This document shows positions 1 through 10,287 of a stretch of 64,000 bases of DNA, piece by piece. Origin of the DNA: Ignavibacteriales bacterium (GTDB lineage: Bacteria; Bacteroidota; Ignavibacteria; Ignavibacteriales; Ignavibacteriaceae); assembly GCA_016707585.1 (NCBI GenBank), contig JADJHL010000011.1, forward strand, positions 682,001-746,000. Reading direction: 5' to 3'. A program made the translations under genes and the position numbers. How positions within the stretch are numbered: position 1 is the first letter of the stretch; every line of letters starts with the position of its first letter. The notes beneath the pieces were generated by a model. The model saw nothing but the letters and a program-made list of their open reading frames with translations. It did not search any database and was not told the DNA's origin.

Positions 1-1
1 A

Positions 2-700
2 GCTTTGCAGGTTGGATTTAAAGCTGCAACCGGCGATGCGATCATTACAATGGATGCAGATTTACAGGATGATCCGCACGAAATTCCAAATCTTCTAAAA
101 AAACTTGATGAAGGATTTGATCTTTGTTCAGGCTGGAAGAAAGAAAGATTTGATCCGTTCATAAAAAAATATTCATCGAGATTTTTCAATTTTGTTACAA
201 GAATGATAAGCGGAATTAAGATTCACGATTTTAATTGCGGATTAAAAGCTTACAGAAGAGAAGTCGTGCAAAACTTAAATGTTTATGGCGAACTTCATCG
301 TTACGTTCCTGTTTTAGCAAAGTGGCAGGGATTTACAGTAACCGAAATTCCTGTAAAACATCACAAACGCAGATACGGCAAAACAAAATTTGGAATGTCA
401 AGATTCTTCAAAGGATTTATTGATCTAATAACTGTAACCTTCGTTGGCAGATACGTAAAACGACCGATGCACTTTTTTGGATTCTTTGGCGCGTTATCAT
501 TTCTTGTTGGTTTAATTGTAAATGGGTACTTAACAATTGAATGGTTAAGTGGTAAAGCACTTAGTAACAGACCAATGTTATTCTTGGGTATGTTATTGAT
601 AATTGTTGGTGTGCAATTCTTTTCTGTTGGATTACTTGGTGAAATGTTAGTTCATCAAAACCAAAGTGAAAGAGAATATGTTGTTAAAGATCGCAACTAA
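2..700 (+). CDS. Family 2 glycosyltransferase, 5' end cut by window edge
   Basis: This is the C-terminal two thirds or so of a GT2 enzyme of the dolichol-phosphate-mannose synthase / ArnC type, which moves a sugar from a nucleotide donor to a polyprenyl phosphate on the inner membrane. The reading frame is open from base 2, so the real start lies to the left. Visible are the metal-binding D-x-D in TMDADLQDDP, the acceptor-side region FNCGLKAYRREV, and two C-terminal hydrophobic helices (HFFGFFGALSFLVGL and PMLFLGMLLIIVGVQFF). It opens the polysaccharide cluster, and the next gene starts 39 bases later. The family call is firm; donor and acceptor are unknown. Confidence 0.85.
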   Translation, partial: ALQVGFKAATGDAIITMDADLQDDPHEIPNLLKKLDEGFDLCSGWKKERFDPFIKKYSSRFFNFVTRMISGIKIHDFNCGLKAYRREVVQNLNVYGELHRYVPVLAKWQGFTVTEIPVKHHKRRYGKTKFGMSRFFKGFIDLITVTFVGRYVKRPMHFFGFFGALSFLVGLIVNGYLTIEWLSGKALSNRPMLFLGMLLIIVGVQFFSVGLLGEMLVHQNQSEREYVVKDRN

Positions 701-739
701 AGTTCTAATCAACATAAACCTAACCTCAGTCTCAATAAA

Positions 740-1860
740 ATGAAAATAGTAATCGTCTCTTCGGCTTATCCATTAAGAGGTGGAATAGCACATTCAGCAG
801 GATTACTATATAAGGAACTTGCAAAAGAACACGAGACTATTTTAGTAACCTTCAAAAGACAGTATCCAAATTTTTTATTTCCGGGTAAATCGCAAACAGA
901 ATCTGGAGAATCTATTGATAAAATTTCAACGGAAGTAATACTTGATTCTATAAATCCATTTAATTGGAATAGTACTGCAAAACGAATATTAGATTTTAAA
1001 CCTGATTTAGTAATCTTTAAACATTGGTTGCCTTTTTTTGCACCTTGCTATGGATGGATTGCAAAAAAAATAAAAAAAAGATCAACAGCAAAGTTGATAG
1101 CCGTTTGCCATAATATAATTCCACATGAAAAGAGAATTGGTGATAAGATTCTTTCAAAATATTTTTTAGAGAAAATGGATTACTTCATCCCATTATCTGA
1201 TCAAGTAAAGAAGGATTTATTTTTGTTTTTAAAAAATCCGGTTTATAAACTTTTACCGCTTCCCGTATTTTCTTTATTTGGTGAAAAAGTTGATAAACAA
1301 GAGGCCAAAAAATATCTTAAATTAACAGATGAAAAAATTCTTTTATTCTTTGGGTTTATCAGAGACTACAAGGGATTGGATGTTCTTATAGAGGCAATTT
1401 CTTTAGTTAAAAAAGAATTAGATGTAAAACTTATTGTTGCTGGTGAATTTTACGAATCTGAGGAAAGATATTTGAAGTTAATTACTTCTTATAATCTTGA
1501 AAAGAAATAATTCTAAAAAAAGATTTCATTCCAACTTCAGATGTTAAATATTATTTCTCTGCATCAGATGCAGTTGTACTTCCATATAAATCGGCAACAC
1601 AAAGTGGAATAGTGCAGGTTGCTGTAAACTTTTGTAAGCCAGTTATCGCAACTAATGTTGGCGGGATTGGAGAAGTAATCGAAGACGGAAAAACAGGATT
1701 TGTTGTTGAAAAAGAGAATCCAGAAAAACTTGCAGAGGCAATCATTCGTTATTATAAAGAAGATAAAGAAAAAGAATTTTCACAAAGTATGAAATCACTA
1801 AAAGAAAAATATTCCTGGCAAAACTTTGTTAAAGGAATGTTTGAACTAATTAAAAATTAA
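740..1860 (+). CDS. GT4-type glycosyltransferase, split by a frameshift
   Basis: A GT-B fold (family 4) glycosyltransferase of about 373 residues once two frames are joined. The N-terminal half starts at ATG 740 with the glycine-rich loop SSAYPLRGGIAHS and runs to a stop at 1508-1510. The other frame continues without a break from about 1507 (IILKKDFIPTSDVKYYFSA) into the nucleotide-sugar binding region (VVLPYKSATQSGIVQVA, then PVIATNVGGIGEVIEDG). One A appears to be missing from the short A run at 1505-1507. This may be a sequencing error or a genuinely broken gene. It probably acts in the cytoplasm on a lipid-linked glycan together with its neighbours. Confidence 0.8.
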
Positions 1861-1883
1861 GATTTCTTTTAACTTGAACTTTG

Positions 1884-1901
1884 CCGAAGGCATCCCTTCG
1901 G
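1884..1901. repeat. Small hairpin in the intergenic gap
   Basis: A perfect 7-bp stem (CCGAAGG / CCTTCGG) with a CATC loop lies in the 68-base gap between the GT4 and methyltransferase genes, inside a short unit flanked by direct repeats of AACTTGAA. No T run follows, so it is not a convincing intrinsic terminator. It may be a small dispersed palindrome. Confidence 0.4.
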
Positions 1902-1928
1902 GAGAACCTAAACTTGAATTAAAATCAT

Positions 1929-2739
1929 ATGAATTACGATCCGGTAAAAAATATTTTTGCACAAATAATAAAAAAATTTCCATTTCTAAGAATTGTATTC
2001 TATAAAATTCTTGATTTAATGTTTCTTCGTTCCTGGTATGTTAGAAGAGAATTAAAAGAATTAAGAAAAAAGTTTGGCAATAAAAACATTAGCATTTATG
2101 ATGCAGGTTCAGGTTATGGGCAGTACTCATATTTTATGTCGAAAAATTTACAGCCTTGCCAAATCTATTCTGTTGATGTTAAAGAAGACTGGATAAAAGA
2201 CAATAAGGAATTTTTTAAGTCGCAAAATATTGATTCTGTAAGTTTTGGAGTTGAAGATTTAACTAAAATTAATCATATACATAAATTTGATCTAATTATA
2301 TGCGTGGATGTAATGGAACATATTGATGACGATGTTAAAGTTTTCCAAAATTTTACAAATGCATTAAAGAGTGATGGTTATCTATTAATTAATACACCTT
2401 CAATCTATGGTGGAAGTGAAGTATACCACGATGAAGATGAAAGTTTTGTCGGTGAAATATGCACGAAATGGATATTCTAAAGAAGATTTTGAATCTAAAC
2501 TTCATCCACTTGGATTTAAAACCTTAAAATCAAAATATACTTATGGTTTTTGGGGTAATCTTGCCTGGAGGCTTGGAATAAAATATCCGATAATGATGGT
2601 AAACATTTCGAAGTTACTTTTAGTAGTTCTTCCTTTATATTACCTAATAACATTCCCATTTACTTTTATTATGATGTTGATTGATTTTAATACAAGTAAT
2701 AAAGTTGGTTCGGGAATTAACTTCATCGCAAAAAAATAA
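1929..2739 (+). CDS. Class I SAM-dependent methyltransferase, split by a frameshift
   Basis: A UbiE/Methyltransf_11-like methyltransferase of about 270 residues. The first frame (ATG 1929) contains SAM motif I (IYDAGSGYGQYSYFM) and the post-motif VCVDVMEHIDD-type region (seen as ICVDVMEHIDD). It then stops at 2480 after FVGEICTKWIF. Dropping one A from the run at 2455-2457 restores FVGEYARNGYSKEDFE and continues to 2739, where a C-terminal hydrophobic segment (LLLVVLPLYYLITFPFTFIMM) suggests membrane association. The split is therefore a +1 insertion. The likely substrate is a sugar or lipid-linked intermediate of the polysaccharide made by this cluster; the exact target cannot be told. Confidence 0.75.
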
Positions 2740-2753
2740 AAGTTTATTGGAGT

Positions 2754-5274
2754 ATGGCAAAGAAAAAAAACAATTAAATCTGTAAAAAAAATCAAGAAAC
2801 TTTTTAAATAGTTTCTCGCTTGATAAAATTATTCCTGCTAAGTTTCAAACTTTGGCATTACTTCTGTTAATTCTATTAGTTTTTCTTTTGTTTTACTCTC
2901 CACTCTATTTTGGCGGAAAGACTTTTCAATCTGGTGACATTATTACCAGTCAAAGCAGTAAAACTTATTTAGAGAATCACAAAGATGGTTATACATTATG
3001 GAATCCATATATATTCACAGGTATGCCAGCTTATGCAATAGCAACGGGTTACAAGTGGTTTAATATAGTCTATGTTGTTACCAATACTGCAAGAAATATT
3101 TTTAGTGCTCCGTTTAATAATGAATACGCAATGTGGACGTTCTACCTTGTAGCACTTGCATATACAATGTTTTTCTTTATAATGAATAAAACTAAAAATG
3201 GGTTAATCAGTTTATTTACATCACTTGTTACGTCATTTAGCACGGGTATAGTTGTGTTCCTTTATATCGGACATGTAACAAAGCTAACTGCAATTTTTGT
3301 ATTTCCAGTTATTCTTATGCTCCTTTTAAACTTCCAGAAGAAAATAAAACTTCTTGATGTAATGCTTCTTTTATTTTTTATTCCTGTTATGTTTTTAGGA
3401 TGGCACGTACAAATAATTTTTTACATTTTCTTTGCGGTAATGATTTATTTTATTTATTTCATTTCAAGATCACTAATAACAAAAGACAATTTTTTATTTA
3501 AGCAATTACTAAAATCAGCTGCAATATTTTTATTTGCTGTTTTAGTTGGTTTAGGAATACAGTCAGATAATTTTACTCAAGTGTGGGAATATTCTCCATA
3601 CTCAACACGCGGTACAGAAAGTATTCTTGATAAACAATCAGGCTCAGTACAAAAAACAGAAACTGCATTTTATGAATATGCAACAAGCTGGTCATTTTCA
3701 CCTGGCGAAGTTTTAACCTGGATTGTTCCATCTTATTATGGATTTGGTAAATCTGTTTACAATGGTCCACTCACACAAAATACAGATGTGGAAGTAAACA
3801 CTTATTTTGGTCAAATGCCTTTTGTTGATGTTGCGATGTATATGGGTGTTATTGTTTTCTTTCTTGCAATCATTTCTGTTGTTATTAATTGGAAAGATCC
3901 ATTTGTAAGATACTTAACAATATTAGCTGTAGTTGCTACTTTAATTTCTTTTGGCAGCACATTTCCGATTCTCTATGATTTGATGTTCCATTACTTCCCA
4001 TTTTTTGATAAGTTCAGAGTTCCATCAATGATGCTTGTGCTGGTGCAATTAAGTTTACCAATTCTTGCCGGACTTGGAATTGCAAAAATAATTTCGCTAA
4101 AGAATGAAAGTGATAAAAAGTATGATAACCTTGTTAGAAATACTTTTTTTGTATTAAGTGTAATTTTTATTTTATCAATTGTACTTGCAACTCCAATTAA
4201 ATCCTGGTTTTTAGGAAGAATAGTTGATGCTGGTGAGAAAGCATCTCGACTTCAACAATTGAATGACTATATGTCTGAAATGTTTCTTAACGATTTAAGA
4301 TTAGCATTCTTTTTTACTGCTGCTGTTTTTGGATTAATCTTTGCTTACCTAAAATCTTTTGTCAGTAGAGATTTAATGATTGCATTAATTATAGTTTTTC
4401 GTTGATAGATATTTTTAGAATAAATCATCGCGGAGAAACATATCAAGAAACAAAAGACCTTGAACAACTTTTCGAAAAACCAGAATATGTTTCAGTAATT
4501 CAATCTTTAAATAATAATTCCACTTATAGAATACTAAATCTAAAAAAAGAAGGTCTTGGAACAATATCTCAAAATTCTAACTTTAATGCTTATTTCTTAA
4601 TGCAGGATTTATATGGTTATTCAGGTATTAAACCACGTTCATATCAAGATTATATGGATGTTTTGGGAAATCCCGCAAATCAGACTTTATGGAGAATGGC
4701 AAACGTTAAATACTTGGTTCTGGATAATCTTGTTAATGTTGCTGGATTAAAACTTATTTATTCAGGTAACAAAACTTATGTTTATGAAAATCAAAATGCT
4801 TTACCTCGTGCATACTTTGTTAACGAAGTTCAAAAAGCAACTGCTATTGAAATCTTGAATAAAGTAAAAAATAATCAGTTTGATCCTAAAGAAATAGCCT
4901 TTGTTGAAGACGTTGATATTATTGTTGATAAACCAGACAGCATAGCATCAGTTAAAATTGAAAAATACGGTGATGAAAATATTTATTTAAATGTAAATGC
5001 AAGCGGAAATAATTTTCTTTTCCTCGGTGATACTTATGTAGGAAAAGGTTGGAAAGCTTTTGTTGATGATAATGAAACTAAAATATTTAGAACAAATCAT
5101 AACTTTAGAGGAATCGTTGTTCCAGCAGGAAATCACAAAGTACACTTTGAATATTTACCCGAATCATTTGTGATAACCAAAAATGTTGCATTAGTTTTAA
5201 GTTCATTGGTTGTTTTAGGATTGTTTGTTTCTATCGGATTGAACTTTAGAAAGAAAAAAGAAGTAAGCGAGTAA
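2754..5274 (+). CDS. YfhO-family polytopic membrane protein, split by frameshifts
   Basis: A large YfhO-like membrane protein, a family linked to glycosylation of surface polymers, of about 840 residues. The body (from about 2852) carries many hydrophobic helices and the family-typical YFPFFDKFRVPSMMLVLVQL. It stops at 4405, and the next frame resumes at about 4400 (SLIDIFRINHRGE) if one T is restored to the run at 4395-4399. The C-terminal part contains FLGDTYVGKGWKAFVDD and an end helix, as in YfhO. The best start is ATG 2754 (MAKKK), but reaching the main frame needs one A removed from each of two 8-A runs at 2763-2770 and 2784-2791. It precedes the flippase gene. Confidence 0.75.
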
Positions 5275-5363
5275 AAGAAATCTTTGCAGGAAGACAAAAA
5301 ATAGAAACGAAAATTAACTTCGGTTCGGAATCCTTTAAGAAATATTTTGCTAATACTTCCTGG

Positions 5364-6638
5364 TTGTTATTTGAAAAGATTGCCAGACTAGTTTTAAACT
5401 TTTTTGTTACTGTTGCAGTTATAAGATATTTAGAACCAAATGAGTTTGGTATTTACAGCTATGCAATAAGTTTTTATGGTTTATTTGTAGCTTTTATTTC
5501 TCTTGGAATGGAAAGTATATCTATCCGTGAACTTGTTAAAAGCCCAGATAAAAGAGATGAAATTCTAGGCTCAGTGTTTTACTCCCAATTACTCGGAGCA
5601 GTATTAGCAATATCTTTAATAGCATTAACTTTATTTATTACTAATGAAGATGTAAGCACTTCAGTTTTAATTCTAATCATCTCTGCCTCGTCTTTTTTTC
5701 AAACTTTTAATGTTATCGATTATTATTATCGCTCAAAGGTTAATGCCAAGTACTCGGTTTATGTACTATCAACTTCAGTAATATTAGTTGCACTAATTAA
5801 GTTTGCATTAATTTTTATAAAAGCTCCATTATTATTTTTTCTGATAGCTTATGCTTGTGAGTTTCTATTTAATGCGATTGGTTATACAATTATTTATCAT
5901 TCTCAAAAATTAAAAATTAGTGTTTGGAAATTTGATAAGAATTTAGCTTTAACTTTATTAAAAGATAGCTGGCCACTGATTTTATCTGGCGTAGTAGTAT
6001 CAATTTATGTTAAAGTCGATCAAGTATTAATTAAAAACATGTTAACATCCAGAGATGTTGGTATTTATGCAGCAGCAGTAAGATTAAGTGAATCCTGGTA
6101 TTTTATTCCAATAGCAATTAGCAATGCACTATTTCCTGCAATAGTAAATGCTAAATCAATTTCTTCAGAACTTTATTTAAGTAGATTGCAAAAGCTTTAC
6201 GATGTACTTGCCTGGATCGCAATTGGAATTTCCATCCCTGTTAGTTTTCTATCAGGTGAAATAATTCAAGTACTTTACGGATCAAAATATTCAGCATCAG
6301 CACCAATTTTAACAATTTATATTTGGGCAGGCGTATCTGTATTTTTAGGAGTTGCAAGCAGTCAATATTTAGTTACAGAAAATTTTGCTAAAATATCTTT
6401 TTTAAGAACTTTGCTTGGAATGATAACAAACGTTGTTTTGAATTTAATATTTATTCCAAAATTTGGAATAATTGGATCAGCATATGCAACTTTAATTTCA
6501 TATACGATCGCAACATTTTCAATTGTTTTCTTTAAAAGTACTTCCTCTCAATTTATTATGATGCTAAAGTCAATTATTTTTTTCAATTTTTTTCCATCGA
6601 TTAAAAATTTATGGCGTTTACAGTTACACAAAAAATAA
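5364..6638 (+). CDS. Wzx-type oligosaccharide flippase (MATE/MVF-like)
   Basis: A polysaccharide flippase that moves lipid-linked repeat units across the inner membrane. About twelve to fourteen hydrophobic helices are visible, with the Wzx N-terminal signature ARLVLNFFVTVAVIRYLEP followed by NEFGIYSYAISFYG, and a second half beginning LKDSWPLILSGVVVSIYVKVDQ. The TTG at 5364 falls inside the first conserved block. The same frame is open back to 5250 and reads FKKYFANTSW just upstream, as homologues do, but no ATG is present there, so the true start is uncertain. The 3' end overlaps the next gene by 28 bases, so the two are probably co-transcribed. Confidence 0.85.
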   Translation: MLFEKIARLVLNFFVTVAVIRYLEPNEFGIYSYAISFYGLFVAFISLGMESISIRELVKSPDKRDEILGSVFYSQLLGAVLAISLIALTLFITNEDVSTSVLILIISASSFFQTFNVIDYYYRSKVNAKYSVYVLSTSVILVALIKFALIFIKAPLLFFLIAYACEFLFNAIGYTIIYHSQKLKISVWKFDKNLALTLLKDSWPLILSGVVVSIYVKVDQVLIKNMLTSRDVGIYAAAVRLSESWYFIPIAISNALFPAIVNAKSISSELYLSRLQKLYDVLAWIAIGISIPVSFLSGEIIQVLYGSKYSASAPILTIYIWAGVSVFLGVASSQYLVTENFAKISFLRTLLGMITNVVLNLIFIPKFGIIGSAYATLISYTIATFSIVFFKSTSSQFIMMLKSIIFFNFFPSIKNLWRLQLHKK

Positions 6639-7273
6639 AAACCATAGCCCAATTAATTAAAGAACCAAAAATTCTTTCCGCGTTGCTTTCTCAGAGAAGT
6701 TTTGGATATCTTAATGAGGTTGGATGGTTTGAATCATTTATGTTACTTCAATCTATAGATAAAAATAAAATACCAATTCCTTGGTTTTCGTACCCTTTTA
6801 TAGATTTTTTAACTCCTAGATTAACAAAAAATAATGTCTTGTTTGAATTCGGAAGTGGAAATTCAACTTTATTTTTTTCATCTAGAGTTAAAAACGTGAT
6901 ATCAATTGAACACAATAAAGAATGGTATAATATTGTAAGTAAAACAAAACCTCAAAATGTGGATTTAATTTTAACTCAAAGTGATTCGGTGCACGATTAT
7001 ACTAATTATTTCTCTGTAATGGATAAAAAAATCGATATTATTATCGTTGATGGGCTTCATAGAAATGAATGCCTTATAAATTCAATTAACAAATTATCTG
7101 AAAATGGCGTAGTAATTCTTGATGACTCTGAGAGAATAGAATATCAGCAAGGTAAAGAATTTTTATTGAATAGTAATTTTAAAGGTCTGGAATTCTGGGG
7201 GATAGCTCCAACAGTTTTGTTTAAAAAATGTACCACGCTTTTTTATAAAAGTAATAATTGTTTGCAGGTTTAG
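6611..7273 (+). CDS. SAM-dependent methyltransferase-like protein
   Basis: A 220-residue Rossmann-fold protein. Motif I is VLFEFGSGNSTLFFS, followed by an acidic end of strand 2 (VISIEHNKEW) and the motif IDIIIVDGLHRNECL, which matches class I methyltransferases of the kind found in glycan clusters. It starts at ATG 6611 inside the end of the flippase gene and ends just before the next methyltransferase, which fits an operon. Substrate unknown; it may methylate a sugar of the surface polymer. Confidence 0.7.
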   Translation: MAFTVTQKIKTIAQLIKEPKILSALLSQRSFGYLNEVGWFESFMLLQSIDKNKIPIPWFSYPFIDFLTPRLTKNNVLFEFGSGNSTLFFSSRVKNVISIEHNKEWYNIVSKTKPQNVDLILTQSDSVHDYTNYFSVMDKKIDIIIVDGLHRNECLINSINKLSENGVVILDDSERIEYQQGKEFLLNSNFKGLEFWGIAPTVLFKKCTTLFYKSNNCLQV

Positions 7274-7275
7274 TA

Positions 7276-7905
7276 ATGTATAAACAATTTAAACAATATG
7301 TATACAAGTTATTAATTCCATTTATAAGGATTTATAAATATCTAAATTGGCGGTTTTATCTACTTACTGCTAAAGAGATCAACATTGTTGTTGGGGCTGG
7401 TCCTACTAAATATAAGGGATGGTTTTCTACTGATATAGTAACACTGGATGTTACTAAAGAATCTGATTTTAGAAAGTATTTTAGTAAAAAGAAAATACGC
7501 AAAGTTTTAGCTGAGCATATTTTAGAACATTTAACTAACTCCGAACTAGAGTTGATGGCGGAAAATTTGTTTAAATATTCAGAAGAAAATGTAAACATTA
7601 GAATTGCTGTGCCAGATGGATTTCATTCTAATATAAATTATATAAACATTGTTAAACCAGGTGGAACCGGTGAGGGAGCTGAGGATCATAAAAATCTTTT
7701 TACTGTTATTTCGCTTTCTGAAATTTTTGAAAGATCAGGATTCAGGTCTCATCCTGTAGAGTTTTGGGATAATGAAGGAAAATTTCACCAGGGTTATATA
7801 AATGATAAAAATGGTTTTGTTATAAGATCTTTTATTAACGATAAGAGAAATCATAATGGGAAACCTGTTTATACTTCATTGATAATTGATTTTAAAAAAC
7901 AGTAG
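7276..7905 (+). CDS. Predicted SAM-dependent methyltransferase of a glycan cluster
   Basis: About 210 residues. ATG 7276 is preferred over an upstream TTG at 7258 that overlaps the preceding gene. Near the N terminus INIVVGAGPTKYKGWFSTD resembles the short motif-I region of predicted SAM-dependent methyltransferases found among glycosyltransferases. It is followed by VLAEHILEHLT and the family-like DHKNLFT and GFRSHPVEFWD. It is the last gene of the plus-strand run that began with the GT2 enzyme. Function is inferred from fold and position only. Confidence 0.6.
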   Translation: MYKQFKQYVYKLLIPFIRIYKYLNWRFYLLTAKEINIVVGAGPTKYKGWFSTDIVTLDVTKESDFRKYFSKKKIRKVLAEHILEHLTNSELELMAENLFKYSEENVNIRIAVPDGFHSNINYINIVKPGGTGEGAEDHKNLFTVISLSEIFERSGFRSHPVEFWDNEGKFHQGYINDKNGFVIRSFINDKRNHNGKPVYTSLIIDFKKQ

Positions 7906-8005
7906 TATTGTTGATAATTGACATATAAGAAATATTATTTGCTTGACTTTTAGAAAATTTATATAGAGTTTTAATATAGTTATTCACATTATATAAGGGG
8001 TTCGT

Positions 8006-9316
8006 ATGAAAAATTTAAGTCTTCTAGTAGTGTTACTTTTTTCTCTTCTCTCTTTGTCTTGTACTACTGAAATTACAAATCCAACTAACAACGAATCTGG
8101 TAAATTAATTCTTAAAATTGATAAACAGAATGCACCAGCAAGTGTTGTATTTGTGAAAGCTTATCTTACTCGAGAAAATCATGAACCAATAATTGGGTCA
8201 TTAAATCTTCTTTCGGATTCAACAGCTGAATTATTACTCGATGAAGTGGACGCGGGCATTTGGCATTTAAAGGTTGATGCAGAAAATGATAGCAGTTTAT
8301 TACTCTATACGGGTGAAACAGATGTTGAGGTTTTTGCTGGATTTACAAGTCAAGTTTATCTAACGCTTCAACCAACTGGAGCAGGAACAGGTTCTATTTA
8401 TATTCATGTTACTTGGGGTGTCCCAGTAAACAATAATTGGATTGATTATCAATATAATCCTCTATTATCTAGCTCTAATCAATTCTTTGATGAATTTGGT
8501 GTTGCCCAACCTCAAATTGTCATTTCTGATGGGATTTATAGAATGTATTATGTTGGTGTTGCAGCAGCAGCAAGTAAATATGTTTTATATGCTGAATCAA
8601 ATGACGGCCTAAATTGGTATAAGCCTATTTCAAACCCTATTCTTTATCCAGGCAATTATGGAACTTGGGATTCTTGGGCTGTACATCCAGGCGCAGTTTT
8701 TAAAGATGATGATGGAATTTATAAAATGTATTATTGTGGTTTTGCCGATCAATATTCACAATGGCACATAGGATTAGCTACCTCATCAGATGGAATTAAT
8801 TGGGAAAAACGTTCTCAACCAATACTTAATGGAACTAGTGGATGGGAATATCAAATAGGAGCTTCGTCGATAATCAAAAAAGACGGAGTTTATTATCTTT
8901 ATTATTATGGTAGATCTCTGCCAAATTATTCAATCGCAGTTGCAACGTCTAGTGATGGAATCAATTTTACCAAGCATACTAGTAATCCGATTCTTACTAA
9001 TCAACAAACTTGGGAATTGAATGGTGTTTTGTATCCTTCAGTAATTTCGCAAACAAATGGTTTAAAAATGGTATATATGAATTCAAATGGTTCAGGATTT
9101 GGTATCGCCACCTCTTCTGATGGCTTAAACTGGATTAAATCAAATAATAATCCTTTCTTTACAAATCAGAATACAGCTAATAGTTGGGCTGTTGAAAAAA
9201 TCGCATATCCATTTTGGTTAAAGTTACCAAATGAAACAAGAATTTATTATAGTGGAATATCAAATTATAGCGATGATTTAAAAATTGGTATGGTGAGAAA
9301 ATCTGGAAATTATTAG
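8006..9316 (+). CDS. Lipoprotein with glycosidase-like beta-propeller
   Basis: A 436-residue secreted lipoprotein. The N terminus is a signal peptide with a lipobox (LLSLSC, Cys19), so it should be anchored in a membrane facing the periplasm or cell surface. Residues 30-130 look like a beta-sandwich. From about residue 150 a pattern recurs: DDGIYKMYYCGF, ATSSDGINWEK, DGVYYLYYYG, ATSSDGINFTK. This is typical of five-bladed propellers related to glycoside hydrolase families 43/32/62. Catalytic residues cannot be assigned by eye. It stands alone, with a strong terminator after it. It may bind or trim the polymer made by neighbouring genes. Confidence 0.65.
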   Translation: MKNLSLLVVLLFSLLSLSCTTEITNPTNNESGKLILKIDKQNAPASVVFVKAYLTRENHEPIIGSLNLLSDSTAELLLDEVDAGIWHLKVDAENDSSLLLYTGETDVEVFAGFTSQVYLTLQPTGAGTGSIYIHVTWGVPVNNNWIDYQYNPLLSSSNQFFDEFGVAQPQIVISDGIYRMYYVGVAAAASKYVLYAESNDGLNWYKPISNPILYPGNYGTWDSWAVHPGAVFKDDDGIYKMYYCGFADQYSQWHIGLATSSDGINWEKRSQPILNGTSGWEYQIGASSIIKKDGVYYLYYYGRSLPNYSIAVATSSDGINFTKHTSNPILTNQQTWELNGVLYPSVISQTNGLKMVYMNSNGSGFGIATSSDGLNWIKSNNNPFFTNQNTANSWAVEKIAYPFWLKLPNETRIYYSGISNYSDDLKIGMVRKSGNY

Positions 9317-9338
9317 TTTCAATCCTTCCTAAGTTTTA

Positions 9339-9373
9339 CCCTATGCATTATCTTGCATAGGGTTTTTATTTTT
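9339..9373 (+). terminator. Intrinsic terminator after the lipoprotein gene
   Basis: A perfect 9-bp stem (CCCTATGCA / TGCATAGGG) with a 6-base loop is followed directly by a T-rich tail (TTTTTATTTTT). It starts 22 bases after the stop codon of the lipoprotein gene. Confidence 0.85.
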
Positions 9374-9390
9374 AAAAAGCTTTAGGATAA

Positions 9391-10287
9391 ATGAATTTTG
9401 CACCGATAATATTATTTGTTTACAACAGACCAGAGCATACAATAAAAACTGTTGAAGCTCTAAAGTTAAATCGATTTGCTGATGAAAGTGCATTGTACAT
9501 TTATTCAGATGGTAATAAAAATGAAAATGATAAATATGCTGTTTCTGAAGTTAGGGAATATATTTCTACTATTTCTGGATTTAAAGAAATTAAAATTGTA
9601 TTAAGAGATAGAAATCTTGGATTAGCAGAATCAGTAATTTCTGGTGTAACAGATGTGATCGAAAAATTTGGAAAAACAATAGTGCTTGAAGATGATATTA
9701 TTACATCTAAATATTTTCTAAAATTTATGAATGAAGCTTTAGATTTTTATAAAGATGAACAAAATATTTATTCTATTTCAGGTTATAATTTTCCAATTAA
9801 AATTCCCCAATCATACAAACACAAAGTCTTTGTATCGCCACGTCCTTCTTCTTGGGGGTGGGCAACATGGAAAGATAGATGGGAGAAAGCAATTTGGAAA
9901 CCTGAGAATGTACTGGATATTAAAAATCTTAATAAATTGAATAATATAGTTGATAAAGTTGGGAAGGATATCGCACCGATGCTTCTTAAGTCTATCGAGG
10001 GTAGAAATAATTCATGGGCAGTGAAATGGGTTTATACAAACATTAAATATAATGCTCTTACAATTTTTCCGGTTAAGTCATTTGTTAAAAATATTGGAGC
10101 TGATTCGAGTGGTACTAATTTTATTAGATCAACAAATAAATATGATGTCAGTTTAGATAGTGAATCACAGCAATTTGAATTTGTAAATAACCTGGAAATT
10201 AACCAGGAAATATTCTCACAAATAAAAAAGATAGTACGACCAGGATTACTAAGTTTTATAAAATATAGATTATTTAATATTTATTAG
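9391..10287 (+). CDS. GT-A fold glycosyltransferase (GT2-like)
   Basis: A 298-residue cytoplasmic glycosyltransferase. The N terminus APIILFVYNRPEHTIKTVEAL is the GT-A nucleotide-binding start, IYSDGNKNEND follows strand 2, and IVLEDDIITSKYFLKFMN contains the E-D-D metal-binding site. The region SPRPSSWGWATWKDRW is typical of a GT2-related subgroup common in exopolysaccharide clusters. It is convergent with the minus-strand GT4 gene, and the two 3' ends overlap by 14 bases. Confidence 0.8.
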   Translation: MNFAPIILFVYNRPEHTIKTVEALKLNRFADESALYIYSDGNKNENDKYAVSEVREYISTISGFKEIKIVLRDRNLGLAESVISGVTDVIEKFGKTIVLEDDIITSKYFLKFMNEALDFYKDEQNIYSISGYNFPIKIPQSYKHKVFVSPRPSSWGWATWKDRWEKAIWKPENVLDIKNLNKLNNIVDKVGKDIAPMLLKSIEGRNNSWAVKWVYTNIKYNALTIFPVKSFVKNIGADSSGTNFIRSTNKYDVSLDSESQQFEFVNNLEINQEIFSQIKKIVRPGLLSFIKYRLFNIY

